DNA from: Bacillus fonticola
GTDB taxonomy: Bacteria > Bacillota > Bacilli > Bacillales > JC228
Length of the DNA stretch: 64,000 nt
Assembly (NCBI RefSeq): GCF_012955605.1
Contig: NZ_CP052135.1
Coordinates: forward strand, 1,647,469 to 1,711,468
Direction of reading: 5' to 3'
The notes under the pieces are model-generated. The model made no database searches, was not told the origin of the DNA, and saw only the letters and a list, made by a program, of their open reading frames with translations. Position numbers and translations under genes: made by a program. Within the stretch, counting starts at the first letter, position 1; every line of letters starts with the position of its first letter. Shown here piece after piece: positions 34,857 through 44,727 of this stretch.

Positions 34857-36383
34857 TCACCTCAGGCTGAGTGCGTACCCGACCATTTCTCCGTCGAGTG
34901 ACCACGTTTTTGTGTTTGTTACTTTGACTAGGACGAGTTGACCGATGGCTTCTTCTGGCCCTTTGAAATTGACGAGTTTGCTTGTGCGCGTGTAACCGGC
35001 GAGCACCTCTGCGTTTTTCTTGCTTTCGCCCTCGACGAGCACCTCGACAATTTCACCTTCGTAGCGGTCCATCGCTCGTTTGCTGAACTCATTGACGAGT
35101 GCATTCAAGCGTTGCAGACGTTCCTTTTTGACTTCCATTGGTACATTATCTTTCATCCGAGCAGCAGGCGTTCCTTCGCGCGGTGAGTAGATATAGGTGT
35201 ATGCGGTGTCAAATCCGACCTCGCGATAGAGCGACATCGTTTCCTCGAACTGTTCTTCCGTTTCGTTCGGGAAGCCGACGATGATATCGGTCGTGAGCAC
35301 GACGTCTGGAATCGCGCGTTTAATTTTGCCTACGAGCTCTAAAAACTGCTCGCGTGTGTATTTGCGCGCCATGATTTTTAGAATGTCGCTTGATCCAGAT
35401 TGAACTGGCAAATGAATGTGTTCGACTAGATTTCCCTTTTTCGCTAATACTTCAATTAGATGGTCGTCAAAATCACGCGGATGGCTCGTCATAAAACGAA
35501 CACGCGCGATGTCGATGCTTCTCAAATCATCCATCAAATCGCCAAGACCATATTCGAGATCATCAAAATCTTTGCCGTACGCGTTGACGTTTTGGCCGAG
35601 AAGCGTAATTTCTTTGTAGCCGTGAGCCGCTAGCTGGCGCACTTCGTGAATAATTTCTTCTGGCCGGCGACTCCGCTCTTTGCCGCGTGTGTATGGCACG
35701 ATGCAGTACGTACAAAACTTATCGCACCCGTACATAATGTTGACCCAACCTTTGATCGAGCCTTTGCGGACGCGTGGCAAGTTTTCGATCACGTCGCCTT
35801 CTTTGGACCACACTTCGATGACCATTTCCTTTTGCATGTACGCTTCGTGCAAAATGTTTGGAAGGCGGTGAATGTTGTGCGTGCCAAAGATCATATCAAC
35901 AAACGGATAGGATTTTAAAATTTTATTGACGACAGATTCTTCTTGGGACATGCAGCCGCACACTCCGAGAAGTAGTCCTGGTTTTTCAAGCTTTAAATGC
36001 TTCAAGTGCCCGAGCTCTCCAAACACTTTGTTTTCCGCATTTTCGCGAATCGCGCACGTATTCAGTAGGATCGCATCAGCTTCCTCTGGCACTTCGGTCG
36101 GTTCGTAGCCGAGCCCCATAAAAATCCCAGCCATCACTTCTGTATCGTGTTCGTTCATTTGGCAACCGTATGTGCGAATATAGAACTTTTTGCCTTGTCC
36201 CATTCCGGCAAACTCTTCTGGAATAGCAAAATCTTTATGGTAAGAGATCTCTTCTTTTCCACGTTTTTTCGCTTCCTTTAACGAAGGAGGCATGTAGACT
36301 GCTTGAAAGTATTTGCTGTAGTCTTTCTCTTTTGAAGAAGACTGCTTTGCTTGTTGACTGTGTAGCCGTTGTTCTTCGTTCAT
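34857..36383 (-). CDS. miaB: tRNA-2-methylthio-N6-dimethylallyladenosine synthase MiaB
   Basis: This 508-residue radical SAM methylthiotransferase has an N-terminal UPF0004 domain with [18 protein letters not shown] and GVCGCMSQ cysteines. The radical SAM motif is [20 protein letters not shown] (CxxxCxxC), and a C-terminal TRAM domain ends the protein. It adds a methylthio group to i6A37 of tRNAs reading UNN codons. The ATG at 36383 follows AAAGGAG with a long 13-base gap; further upstream codons come from the R2 repeat and are not homologous. It is the first gene of miaB-ymcA. Confidence 0.95.
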   Translation of the reverse strand: MNEEQRLHSQQAKQSSSKEKDYSKYFQAVYMPPSLKEAKKRGKEEISYHKDFAIPEEFAGMGQGKKFYIRTYGCQMNEHDTEVMAGIFMGLGYEPTEVPEEADAILLNTCAIRENAENKVFGELGHLKHLKLEKPGLLLGVCGCMSQEESVVNKILKSYPFVDMIFGTHNIHRLPNILHEAYMQKEMVIEVWSKEGDVIENLPRVRKGSIKGWVNIMYGCDKFCTYCIVPYTRGKERSRRPEEIIHEVRQLAAHGYKEITLLGQNVNAYGKDFDDLEYGLGDLMDDLRSIDIARVRFMTSHPRDFDDHLIEVLAKKGNLVEHIHLPVQSGSSDILKIMARKYTREQFLELVGKIKRAIPDVVLTTDIIVGFPNETEEQFEETMSLYREVGFDTAYTYIYSPREGTPAARMKDNVPMEVKKERLQRLNALVNEFSKRAMDRYEGEIVEVLVEGESKKNAEVLAGYTRTSKLVNFKGPEEAIGQLVLVKVTNTKTWSLDGEMVGYALSLR

Positions 36384-36414
36384 TTGAGTTGTAAATCTCC
36401 TTTCCTCTGTACAG

Positions 36415-36466
36415 GGATAAAGGCTACGTTTGCGACGCCTTTCTGACCCACATCGCATGGGACCCC
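36415..36466 (+). repeat. Dispersed repeat R2, short copy
   Basis: GGATAAAGGCTACGTTTGCG is followed by ACGCCTTTCTGACCCACATC and GCATGGGACC, the two ends of repeat R2 with the middle missing. It lies in the miaB upstream region. The rest of 36467-36611 shows no gene. Confidence 0.6.
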
Positions 36467-36611
36467 GAGGACTTGTTCATATCTTAACATTATAAGGGCT
36501 ATGCCTAGGAAATACAATGAACAACGTATGACAACGGACGGGATTGGGCTGTATACTTGATGAAACAAAACTCTGTTAGAAAAGCGGTAGGGTCTGATGG
36601 ATTATTAACAG

Positions 36612-36641
36612 AAAAAGAGCCCACCACAACTAGGCGGACTC
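36612..36641 (-). terminator. Terminator of the tdh-kbl operon
   Basis: GAGCCCACC (36616-36624) pairs with GGCGGACTC (36633-36641) with G-U pairs, and the minus strand continues with TTTTTC. It lies about 10 bases after the kbl stop codon. Confidence 0.75.
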
Positions 36642-36651
36642 CTTTGTCACT

Positions 36652-37827
36652 TTAGATAATATTTAACTCTCTCCCAGCCTTTTCAAACATATCCAACGCT
36701 TCTTGCAACTCTTTCTTAGAGTGCTGCGCAGTCACGATTGTGCGCACGCGTGCTTTGCCTTTCGCTACGGTTGGGAAGGCGATTCCTTGGGCAAATACGC
36801 CGTGTTCTAATAGTTTGTCTGAGAATTGGTGGCACAGCGCCGCGTCTCCTACAAGTACTGGGGTGATCGGCGTTTCGCTTGGACCGGTTGTGAAGCCGAG
36901 GTCAGCGAGTCCTTGTTTGAAGAACTTTGTGTTGTCCCAGAGCTTATCGATGAGTTCTGGTTCTTCTAGCAAAACGTCGATCGCCGCGTCGCAAGCCATG
37001 GTGACTGCTGGCGGATGCGATGTACTGAACAAAAACGGGCGGCCTTTATGAATTAGGTAGTCGATGAGTGTGCGCGTGCTGGCCACGTAGCCACCGAGTA
37101 CGCCGATCGCTTTGGATAAAGTTCCGACTTGGATGTGCACGCGTCCGTCTAGTCCGAAGTGGTTCACCGTTCCGCGTCCGTTCTTACCTAAAACACCTGA
37201 AGCGTGGGCATCGTCGACCATCACAAGCGCGTCGTATTGTTCCGCAAGCTCAACGATACGCGGTAGTGGCGCGATGTTTCCGTCCATTGAGAAGACGCCG
37301 TCTGTGACGATGATCCGTTTGCGGTAGTCTTGCGTTTCTTTCAGTGCTCTTTCCAAGTCTTCCGTATCGACGTGTTTATACACTTTGCGTCCGGCTTTCG
37401 TGAGGCGAATCCCGTCAATGATCGAAGCATGGTTCAATTCGTCCGAGATCACTACGTCTTCTTTAGTCAAAATCGAAGAAAGAACGCCTTGGTTCGTCGT
37501 GAAGCCTGATTGGAATACGAGTGAAGCTTCTGTGTGTTTGAATTTCGCTAGCTTTTCTTCTAGTTCTTTGTGCATCGAGAACGTGCCGGCGATCGTGCGT
37601 ACAGATCCTGTTCCTGCACCATACTGTTCAACAGCGCGCAAAGCCGCTTCGCGTAAGCGCGGGTGACCTGTCAAACCTAAATAGTTGTTAGAAGAAAGCT
37701 GGATGACTTCTTTCCCATTAATTTGTACTTTTGAGCCTTGCTCGCTTTCGATCGGTACAAGGTTACGAAACGTTCCTTCTTGCTTCATTTGGTCTAGTTC
37801 TGCTTGTAAGTATTCAAAACCTTTCAC
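36652..37827 (-). CDS. kbl: Glycine C-acetyltransferase (2-amino-3-ketobutyrate CoA ligase)
   Basis: This 391-residue PLP enzyme of the alpha-oxoamine synthase family has SSNNYLGLTGHPRL, GTGSVRTIAGT, ISDELNHASIIDGIRL, VMVDDAHASGVLG and VGTLSKAIGVLGG with the PLP-binding Lys. It splits 2-amino-3-ketobutyrate with CoA into glycine and acetyl-CoA. The GTG at 37827 is preferred because AGGAGG lies 8 bases upstream, itself just after the tdh stop; an ATG at 37851 has no such site. Coupled to tdh for threonine breakdown. Confidence 0.95.
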   Translation of the reverse strand: MKGFEYLQAELDQMKQEGTFRNLVPIESEQGSKVQINGKEVIQLSSNNYLGLTGHPRLREAALRAVEQYGAGTGSVRTIAGTFSMHKELEEKLAKFKHTEASLVFQSGFTTNQGVLSSILTKEDVVISDELNHASIIDGIRLTKAGRKVYKHVDTEDLERALKETQDYRKRIIVTDGVFSMDGNIAPLPRIVELAEQYDALVMVDDAHASGVLGKNGRGTVNHFGLDGRVHIQVGTLSKAIGVLGGYVASTRTLIDYLIHKGRPFLFSTSHPPAVTMACDAAIDVLLEEPELIDKLWDNTKFFKQGLADLGFTTGPSETPITPVLVGDAALCHQFSDKLLEHGVFAQGIAFPTVAKGKARVRTIVTAQHSKKELQEALDMFEKAGRELNII

Positions 37828-37851
37828 ACTTGTCGCCTCCTGTTTTGCCAT

Positions 37852-38880
37852 TTACGGATGTAATACTACTTTACCACAAGCCCCTTTAATCATCAGGTCA
37901 AAGCCTTTTTCGAACTCTTCAAGCGGTAGGTGGTGCGTTAAGATTGGTGTCACGTCGACTTGTCCTGATGAGAGCAGACGCGACGTTTGCTGCCATGTTT
38001 TAAACATAAGGCGACCGGTGATTCCTTGTACGGTAAGCCCTTTGAAGACGATATCGTTCGTGACGTCAATCTCGACACGCTTCGTTGGCAAGCTGAGGAT
38101 GGAAATGCGTCCGCCGTTCGTCGCCATTTTAAAGCCTTGGTCCATCGCCACCGGGTGTCCGCTCATTTCACAAACGACATCGACTCCATGACCGTCTGTG
38201 AGTTCTTTTACGCGCGCGACTGGATCTTCTTTGCTTGAGTTAATGACCGTCGTGGCGCCCATTTTTCCCGCGAGTTCTAACCGGTATTCGTTCACATCAA
38301 GCGCGATCACATGCGTTGCTCCAGCTGCCTTGGCCACACCGACTGCCATTAAACCGATCGGACCACAGCCAATAATCGCGACGGTTTGACCTGCTACCTC
38401 GCCGGATAAGACGGTTTGCACAGCGTTCCCCATCGGTTCCTGGATCGACGCCATATCTTCTGGCAAATTGGCTGGGTTTTTCCATACGTTTGTTGCTGGG
38501 ACTGCTACGTATTCCGCAAAACAGCCTTGTGTGTCGACGCCGATAATTTGTGTATCTTTGCAGACGTGGTATTTGCCTGTCAGACATTGTGGACATGTAC
38601 CGCACACGATATGCGTCTCTGCAGATACTTGCTCGCCAACTTGGACGTTTGCGACGGCACTACCGACTTCGACAACCTCGCCGCTAAACTCGTGCCCAAA
38701 CACGTACGGAGGATTGACTCGACTAGCCGCCCAGTCATCCCACGTATAGATGTGCACGTCCGTCCCACAAATTGACGCCGCTTTTACGCGAACGAGTACA
38801 TCTGTTGGTCCTACTTTTGGAATCGGGACTTCGCGAAGCTCAGCGCCATATCCTCTTTCATGCTTTACAACTGCTTTCAT
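37852..38880 (-). CDS. tdh: L-threonine 3-dehydrogenase
   Basis: This 342-residue zinc medium-chain dehydrogenase has the catalytic zinc site SICGTDVHIY and GHEFSGEV, and a structural zinc site with four Cys in CGTCPQCLTGKYHVC. The NAD-binding motif is IIGCGPIGLMAVGVAKA. It oxidises threonine to 2-amino-3-ketobutyrate, the substrate of Kbl. The ATG at 38880 follows GAGTGG by 7 bases and gives the usual MKAVVKHERGYGAELREVPI N-terminus. It starts the two-gene tdh-kbl operon. Confidence 0.95.
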   Translation of the reverse strand: MKAVVKHERGYGAELREVPIPKVGPTDVLVRVKAASICGTDVHIYTWDDWAASRVNPPYVFGHEFSGEVVEVGSAVANVQVGEQVSAETHIVCGTCPQCLTGKYHVCKDTQIIGVDTQGCFAEYVAVPATNVWKNPANLPEDMASIQEPMGNAVQTVLSGEVAGQTVAIIGCGPIGLMAVGVAKAAGATHVIALDVNEYRLELAGKMGATTVINSSKEDPVARVKELTDGHGVDVVCEMSGHPVAMDQGFKMATNGGRISILSLPTKRVEIDVTNDIVFKGLTVQGITGRLMFKTWQQTSRLLSSGQVDVTPILTHHLPLEEFEKGFDLMIKGACGKVVLHP

Positions 38881-39050
38881 TGTTATTCCACTCACAGTGA
38901 ACACCCCTCTATGAATCTACTCTTAGTCTTTATTTAGTATTTTATCATAGGTTCATATATTTGAAAAGTCGTTGTCCATTGCCAGTGCACAATTGACCAC
39001 TGCCGTGAAACCGTTTACAAAATTCGTCGCACGCGTGCCATCCTCGCAAC

Positions 39051-39980
39051 TCAAACTGGATCAGGCAACGCATTTGCAAAGTTTCGATATAGAAAACCAT
39101 CGACTTGATCGGCGCTGTAACGTTGAAGAAGCGCGTCTATTAAATTCGGATACTCGCCCGCTTTGCTCAAACCTTTTACCGTTTCTGTAATTCCATCAAA
39201 ATCGGAACCGAAGCCGACTTGATGCTCCCCACCGAGGGCACATACATGCTCTACATGACGGAGGATATCATCTACCGTCGCAACAGGTTCGCCTGTGAGG
39301 AAGTCTGGGACAAACGTGATCCCCATCACACCCTGCCGTTTGAGTAGCGCTGTTATTTGCTTATCGGAAAGATTACGTGCATGTGGTCTAATGGCCGCAC
39401 AGTTTGAATGCGAAGCAATTGGAAATTGGGCCACTTCCATACAATCCCAAAAGGCACGCTCACACAAGTGCGATACGTCACACCACGTTTTCGTTTCATT
39501 GAGGACGTTAACGACTTGGTAGCCAAACGTTGATAGACCGGCGCCACGTGGTTCTTTAGCACCGTCAGCTACAGCGTTCGCGTGGTTCCACGTTAAACCA
39601 ACGGAACGAACGCCTAGCCGCAGCAATGTGCGAAGTTTGGTGAGGTCCTGCCCAATTGCCTCACACCCTTCCAGCGTGAGGAGGGCTCCCCATTGGTGGG
39701 ACGTGAGATTTTGTAGTTCCTGTTTGCCCTTAATTAATTTGACATTCGAATGAGCCGCTAAAATTTTCTCATAAAAAATATCAACCATTTGCAAAGCCGC
39801 TTCAAAACGAACATCTGGGTGCACGTCGTCCGGGATATACAACGCAAAAGCCTGTGCCTTCATACCGTTTTCTTGTAGCTGCTCATATGTATTGTGCAAG
39901 TTTGGACTGTTCTCGAATGAAGTCTCCTGGTTCAGAAGCAACTGCATTAACGTGTCGCAATGTAGATCAAATATCCGCAT
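39051..39980 (-). CDS. Membrane-dipeptidase-like (renal dipeptidase, M19) enzyme
   Basis: This 309-residue zinc peptidase has IFDLHCDTL with the first HxD metal site, TLEGCEAIG with the bridging Glu, a WCDVSHLCERAF block, SHSNCAAIRPHARNLSD and VGFGSDFDGI. M19 enzymes cut dipeptides, including those with a D-amino acid, and may act in wall peptide recycling. No signal peptide is visible, so it is cytoplasmic. The ATG has only a weak ribosome site. The gene lies between spoVS and tdh, as in several Bacillus genomes. Confidence 0.88.
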   Translation of the reverse strand: MRIFDLHCDTLMQLLLNQETSFENSPNLHNTYEQLQENGMKAQAFALYIPDDVHPDVRFEAALQMVDIFYEKILAAHSNVKLIKGKQELQNLTSHQWGALLTLEGCEAIGQDLTKLRTLLRLGVRSVGLTWNHANAVADGAKEPRGAGLSTFGYQVVNVLNETKTWCDVSHLCERAFWDCMEVAQFPIASHSNCAAIRPHARNLSDKQITALLKRQGVMGITFVPDFLTGEPVATVDDILRHVEHVCALGGEHQVGFGSDFDGITETVKGLSKAGEYPNLIDALLQRYSADQVDGFLYRNFANALPDPV

Positions 39981-40032
39981 ACTGTACTCTCCCCTTTTCG
40001 TTCCATACTATCGCTTTTTTGACCATATGAAA

Positions 40033-40065
40033 ACAACCTATCTACCAATTTGGCAAATAGGTTGT
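40033..40065 (-). terminator. Terminator of spoVS
   Basis: ACAACCTAT (40033-40041) and ATAGGTTGT (40057-40065) form a perfect 9-bp stem, followed on the minus strand by TTTTC. It lies 6 bases after the spoVS stop codon. Confidence 0.75.
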
Positions 40066-40071
40066 AAAGAA

Positions 40072-40332
40072 TTAGCGCGGTTCTATGATGAGTTTAATGG
40101 CGGTACGCTCTTCCCCGTCAATCAAAATGTCTGTAAATGCTGGGATACAAATCAGATTGACACCGCTTGGGGCAACGAAACCTCTAGCAATCGCCACTGC
40201 TTTGACCGCCTGGTTCAATGCACCGGCCCCAATCGCTTGAATCTCTGCCACTCCACGTTCCCTGAGGACACCAGCCAGTGCACCAGCTACAGAGTTGGGA
40301 TTCGATTTCGCTGATACTTTTAAGATCTCCAT
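40072..40332 (-). CDS. spoVS: Stage V sporulation protein S
   Basis: This 86-residue protein (MEILKVSAKSNPNSVAGALA, GAGALNQAVKAVAIARGFVA, ICIPAFTDI) is nearly invariant in spore formers. It has an Alba-like nucleic-acid-binding fold and is needed for coat and cortex assembly. ATG at 40332 is chosen because AAGGAGGCG lies just upstream, and the length equals that of the B. subtilis protein. In Bacillus it follows ymdB; here 870 bp of repeats separates the two. Confidence 0.96.
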   Translation of the reverse strand: MEILKVSAKSNPNSVAGALAGVLRERGVAEIQAIGAGALNQAVKAVAIARGFVAPSGVNLICIPAFTDILIDGEERTAIKLIIEPR

Positions 40333-40459
40333 TCTTTGCGCCTCCTTGTCTTTTCCCTCTACATTACTCATGTACGCGTTAGCTGGAAAATAATCAATGT
40401 ATCAAGTCCCATTGCTACTATATTCTAGGCAAACACAAGTTATGTCAGCTTGTACGAAG

Positions 40460-40783
40460 AAAAGCGGAAGGCGCTTGCTCAGGGGAACCGGCTCATCTTG
40501 CTTTCCGGAGACAAAGTCGTTCTTTGACTTTTTCGGAGGAAACAAAATGACGCCGCGTCCCCTAGCGCCTGGAGCTGGACACTGAAAAGCGGAAGGCGCT
40601 CGTTCAGGGGAACCGGCTCATCTTGCTTTCCGGAGACAAAGTCGTTCTTTGACTTTTTCGGAGGAAACAAAATGACGCCGCGTCCCCTAGCGCCTGGAGC
40701 TGGACACTGAAAAGCGGAAGGAGCTCGCTCAGGGGAACCGGCTCATCTTGCTTTCCGGAGACAAAGTCGTTCTTTGACTTTTA
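40460..40783. repeat. 125-bp dispersed repeat R3, three tandem copies (third truncated)
   Basis: Copies start at 40460, 40585 and 40710 with AAAAGCGGAAGGCGCTTGCT or close variants, contain CATCTTGCTTTCCGGAGACA, and end CTAGCGCCTGGAGCTGGACA. The period is exactly 125 bp. The third copy stops after TTCTTTGACTTTT and runs straight into array E. Elements with these end sequences are common in Bacillaceae intergenic regions; head-to-tail triplication is less usual. Confidence 0.9.
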
Positions 40784-41110
40784 AGCGTTAATCTCGGGAT
40801 ATGAGCGTTAATCCCGGGATATGAGCGTTAATCTCGGGATATGAGCGTTAATCCCCGGATATGAGCGTTAATCCCTGGATATGAGCGTTAATCACGGGAT
40901 ATGAGCGTTAATCTCGGGATATGAGCGTTAATCTCGGGATATGAGCGTTAATCTCGGGATATGAGCGTTAATCTCGGGATATGAGCGTTAATCTCGGGAT
41001 ATGAGCGTTAATCTCGGGATATGAGCGTTAATCTCGGGATATGAGCGTTAATCTCGGGATATGAGCGTTAATCTCGGGATATGAGCGTTAATCTCGGGAT
41101 ATGAGCATTA
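40783..41110. repeat. Array E: 16 units of 20 bp around ATCCCGGGAT
   Basis: The unit GAGCGTTAATCTCGGGATAT repeats sixteen times without length change, followed by a degenerate unit. The part ATCTCGGGAT varies as ATCCCGGGAT (a perfect palindrome), ATCCCCGGAT, ATCCCTGGAT and ATCACGGGAT in the left third; the right-hand units are identical to each other. It starts inside the third R3 copy. There is no unique spacer and no open frame, since each unit holds TAA on both strands. Confidence 0.95.
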
Positions 41111-41160
41111 AATCAGTAACTTTCTGCATTTGATGGAACTCTGGATCCCCACACCAAAGT

Positions 41161-41188
41161 GAGGCAATCAGCAGCTGCCGAATGCCTC
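41161..41188. terminator. Hairpin downstream of ymdB
   Basis: GAGGCA (41161-41166) and TGCCTC (41183-41188) enclose the palindrome GCAGCTGC. No clear T run follows on the minus strand, so termination is only possible. Confidence 0.35.
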
Positions 41189-41199
41189 CCTCCAAAACC

Positions 41200-41997
41200 T
41201 TAATCAAAAAACGGATGGTCGTCATTAATCAATACTTGTTCGATCTTCGTCGCAGTACCTGTTTTGCTGTCAACGTCCACAACAACCGCACTCAACTGGG
41301 TTCTTCCTTCTTTCGGCACTTCAAACCGCTCTGGCAGTTGCGTTCGAAAACGACGTATAATGGTATCCTTTTTTGTGCCAATGACTTCGTCGTACGGTCC
41401 GGTCATGCCAACGTCGGTTATGTATGCGGTGCCGTTCGGGAGGATACGCGCGTCGGCTGTTGGAATATGCGTATGAGTGCCGACGCATACCGATACTTTG
41501 CCATCGAGAAAGTGACCCATTGCTTGCTTCTCACTCGTCGCTTCCCCATGAAAGTCGACAAAAATGACTTTGTGCTTCGGCTTTAGCTCCTCAAGTATGT
41601 TTTCAATCGTTTCGAACGGGCAGTCGATCGGCGGCATAAATGTGCGACCTTGGATGTTGACGACCGCCATATCCGTGCCAAGCACTTTCAATGTGTGCAC
41701 ACCTACTCCTGGGTTCCCTTTAGGAAAATTGGCTGGTCGAATAAGAGCATCTGCCTCATCAATAAAGTCGAATATCTCTTTATTTCCCCACGTATGGTTG
41801 CCTAGCGTGACGCAATCAGCCCCCCACTCGCGGAGCTCTCTATAAATTTTATGCGTAATCCCTTTGCCCCCAGCTGCATTTTCCCCATTGACGATCGTCG
41901 CGTGAGGCATATACTTTTTACGCAAACGAGGGAGGTATTCTTTAATCATCGTTCTTCCAAGGGAACTCACAACGTCCCCGACAAATAAAATTCGCAT
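41200..41997 (-). CDS. ymdB: YmdB cyclic-nucleotide phosphodiesterase
   Basis: This 265-residue calcineurin-like metallophosphoesterase starts MRILFVGDVVSSLGRTMI, then VNGENAAGG, VTLGNHTWGN, FVDFHGEATSEKQAMG and VGTHTHIPTAD, giving the ligands of a two-iron site. In B. subtilis YmdB hydrolyses 2',3'-cyclic nucleotides and steers biofilm versus motility expression. The ATG follows AAAGGAT. It normally lies just after rny; here array C (about 950 bp) separates them. Confidence 0.94.
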   Translation of the reverse strand: MRILFVGDVVSSLGRTMIKEYLPRLRKKYMPHATIVNGENAAGGKGITHKIYRELREWGADCVTLGNHTWGNKEIFDFIDEADALIRPANFPKGNPGVGVHTLKVLGTDMAVVNIQGRTFMPPIDCPFETIENILEELKPKHKVIFVDFHGEATSEKQAMGHFLDGKVSVCVGTHTHIPTADARILPNGTAYITDVGMTGPYDEVIGTKKDTIIRRFRTQLPERFEVPKEGRTQLSAVVVDVDSKTGTATKIEQVLINDDHPFFD

Positions 41998-42144
41998 GAT
42001 GAAATCCTTTCTAGTTACAAGCTTTTTCTTATAGCATATACGAAGGGGTCGGGACGGTGCAATAGGTTGAGGGTGTTGCTGCGTAGAGCATTGTCACTAA
42101 AATTCAATTTAATAGTCTTGATTACTTGGTGTATTTCATTTGAA

Positions 42145-43100
42145 CTCAGTCTGCGCATCTCCACCCCAGTCTGCGCATCTCCTCCTGAGTCTGAGCATTT
42201 CCACCTGAGTCTGCGCATCTCCTCCTGAGTCTGAGCATCTCCTCCTGAGTCTGAGCATCTCCACCTGAGTCTGAGCATCTCCTCCTGAGTCTGAGCATCT
42301 CCACCTCAGTCTGCGCATTTCCACCTGAGTCTGCGCATCTCCACCTGAGTCTGCGCATTTCCACCTGAGTCTGCGCATCTCCACCCCAGTCTGCGCATCT
42401 CCACCCCAGTCTGCGCATCTCCACCTCAGTCTGCGCATCTCCACCTGAGTCTGAGCATCTCCATCCCAGTCTGCGCATCTCCACCTGAGTCTGAGCATCT
42501 CCATCCCAGTCTGCGCATCTCCACCCCAGTCTGCGCATCTCCACCTGAGTCTGCGCATTTCCACCTGAGTCTGCGCATCTCCACCTGAGTCTGCGCATCT
42601 CCACCTCAGTCTGCGCATCTCCACCTGAGTCTGCGCATCTCCACCTCAGTCTGAGCATTTCCACCTGAGTCTGCGCATCTCCATCCCAGTCTCGCATCTC
42701 CACCTGAGTCTGAGCATTTCCACCTGAGTCTGCGCATTTCCACCTGAGTCTGCGCATTTCCACCTGAGTCTGCGCATCTCCACCTGAGTCTGAGCATTTC
42801 CACCTCAGTCTGAGCATTTCCACCTGAGTCTGCGCATCTCCACCCCAGTCTGCGCATCTCCACCTGAGTCTGCGCATCTCCACCTCAGTCTGCGCATCTC
42901 CACCTGAGTCTGAGCATCTCCACCTCAGTCTGCGCATCTCCACCTGAGTCTGCGCATCTCCACCCCAGTCTGCGCATCTCCACCTCAGTCTGCGCATCTC
43001 CACCTCAGTCTGCGCATCTCCACCTCAGTCTGAGCATTTCCACCTGAGTCTGCGCATCTCCACCCCAGTCTGCGCATTTCCACTTGAGTCTGTGGATTCT
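42145..43100. repeat. Array C: about 48 units of the GAGTCTG minisatellite
   Basis: The 20-bp unit reads CTGAGTCTGCGCATCTCCAC, with A/C choice at GAG or GCG, T/C at CATTTCC or CATCTCC, and frequent CTCAGTCTG or CCCAGTCTG. Only one half-unit type is present, unlike arrays A and B, and one unit has lost a base near 42690. It fills the space between ymdB and the rny terminator. Minus-strand frames stay open throughout, but the unit is not a codon multiple. Confidence 0.95.
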
Positions 43101-43116
43101 TTTAGTTTATGTGCAA

Positions 43117-43155
43117 CAAAAAGACTCAAAAGCACAACTAAGCGCCTTTGAGCCT
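43117..43155 (-). terminator. Terminator of rny
   Basis: GACTCAAAAG (43123-43132) pairs with CTTTGAGCC (43146-43154) including a G-U pair. The minus strand continues with TTTTTGTTG. It lies about 10 bases after the rny stop codon. Confidence 0.75.
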
Positions 43156-43164
43156 TCCGTTACG

Positions 43165-44727
43165 TTATTTCGCGTATTCGACTGCCCTTGTTTCGCGGAT
43201 GACGGTCACTTTAATGTGGCCTGGATAGTCTAGCTCGCTTTCTATCCGTTTGCGTATGTCGCGGGCGAGTCGATGTGCCTCTAGGTCGGTGATTTGGTCT
43301 GGCTTCACCATAATGCGTACTTCGCGTCCGGCTTGGATCGCAAAGGATTTTTCTACTCCGTCGTAGGACTCGGAAATTTCCTCGAGTTTTTCTAAGCGGC
43401 GGATGTAATTCTCTAGCGTTTCGCTTCTGGCACCCGGTCTTGCGGCTGAGAGTGCGTCTGCAGCTGCCACCAGTACGGATATAACAGAAGTTGGGTCCTT
43501 GTCTCCGTGGTGGGAAGCGATGCTGTTAATGACGGTCGGATGCTCTTTGTACTTAGTGGCTAACTCTACGCCGATTTCGACGTGACTGCCTTCCACCTCG
43601 TGGTCAATCGCTTTTCCGATGTCATGAAGCAATCCTGCGCGTCTTGCTAGCGTTTCGTCTTCACCGAGTTCCGCGGCGAGTAGCCCGGAAAGTTGCGCTA
43701 CTTCCATGGAGTGTTTCAGCACGTTTTGTCCGTATGAAGTACGGAATTTCAAACGACCAAGAATCTTCATGAGGTCTGGGTGTAATCCGTGGACTCCTAC
43801 TTCAAACGTCGTCTGTTCTCCGATTTCGCGGATGTGTTCGTCAACTTCGCGGCGTGCTTTTTCTACCATTTCTTCAATTCGAGCAGGATGGATGCGCCCG
43901 TCCTGAACGAGTTTGTCTAACGCAATACGTGCTGTTTCACGGCGGATCGGATCGAATCCCGATAAAATGACCGCTTCTGGCGTATCATCAATGATTAAAT
44001 CAATACCAGTAAGCGTTTCAAGTGTGCGGATATTTCGACCTTCACGTCCGATGATACGACCTTTCATCTCGTCATTTGGTAAATTGACGACAGAGACGGT
44101 TGTTTCGGCTACGTGGTCGGCAGCACAACGTTGTATCGCTAAGGACAAAATGTCTTTTGCACGTTTATCCGATTCCTCTTTCACTCGGAACTCATTTTCC
44201 CTTACCATGATGGCAACGTCTTGAGCAAGCTCGTTTTCGACGCGCTCCAAGATGATCGACCGTGCATCGTCACGGGTGAGACTGGAAATGCGTTCAAGTT
44301 CGGCTTGTTCTTTACGAACCATCTCATTCACTTTGCTTTCCATCTCTTCAATATGCTGTTGTCTGTCGTTAAGAGAATCCTCCTTTTTATCTAACGTTAA
44401 CTCACGTTTATTTAAGGAATCATCTTTTCGGTCTAGATTCTCTTCTTTTTGGAGCAGTCGGTTTTCCTGCTTCTGCAATTCATTCCGCCTGTCACGAATG
44501 TCCGATTCAGCTTCTGTACGAAGCTTGTGGTTTTCATCCTTCGCTTCTAACAGCGATTCTTTTTTTAGAGAATCTGCTTCTCTCTTTGCGTCTTCCACAA
44601 TTTGATCGGCTGCATGTTTAGCTCCGGTTACTTTCGCTTCGTAAACGGATTTGCGAACAAAATAACCTACAACGATACCGACGAGAAGGCCAAGCAAAAT
44701 GAAGATGATGATTTCAAGTATGCTCAT
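43165..44727 (-). CDS. rny: Ribonuclease Y
   Basis: This 520-residue endoribonuclease has an N-terminal membrane helix ([19 protein letters not shown]) and a long coiled coil from about residue 30 to 190. A KH domain follows with [15 protein letters not shown], then an HD domain ([42 protein letters not shown]). It starts decay of many mRNAs at the membrane and works with the Y-complex. The ATG at 44727 is preferred over 44730 for spacing to GGAGGTGA. It is a single gene between array C and the R2-containing spacer before recA. Confidence 0.96.
   Translation of the reverse strand: MSILEIIIFILLGLLVGIVVGYFVRKSVYEAKVTGAKHAADQIVEDAKREADSLKKESLLEAKDENHKLRTEAESDIRDRRNELQKQENRLLQKEENLDRKDDSLNKRELTLDKKEDSLNDRQQHIEEMESKVNEMVRKEQAELERISSLTRDDARSIILERVENELAQDVAIMVRENEFRVKEESDKRAKDILSLAIQRCAADHVAETTVSVVNLPNDEMKGRIIGREGRNIRTLETLTGIDLIIDDTPEAVILSGFDPIRRETARIALDKLVQDGRIHPARIEEMVEKARREVDEHIREIGEQTTFEVGVHGLHPDLMKILGRLKFRTSYGQNVLKHSMEVAQLSGLLAAELGEDETLARRAGLLHDIGKAIDHEVEGSHVEIGVELATKYKEHPTVINSIASHHGDKDPTSVISVLVAAADALSAARPGARSETLENYIRRLEKLEEISESYDGVEKSFAIQAGREVRIMVKPDQITDLEAHRLARDIRKRIESELDYPGHIKVTVIRETRAVEYAK

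Noticed and set aside
31575-43100. CRISPR array
   Set aside because: Units are continuous 20-bp tandem repeats without unique spacers, and no cas gene is present.
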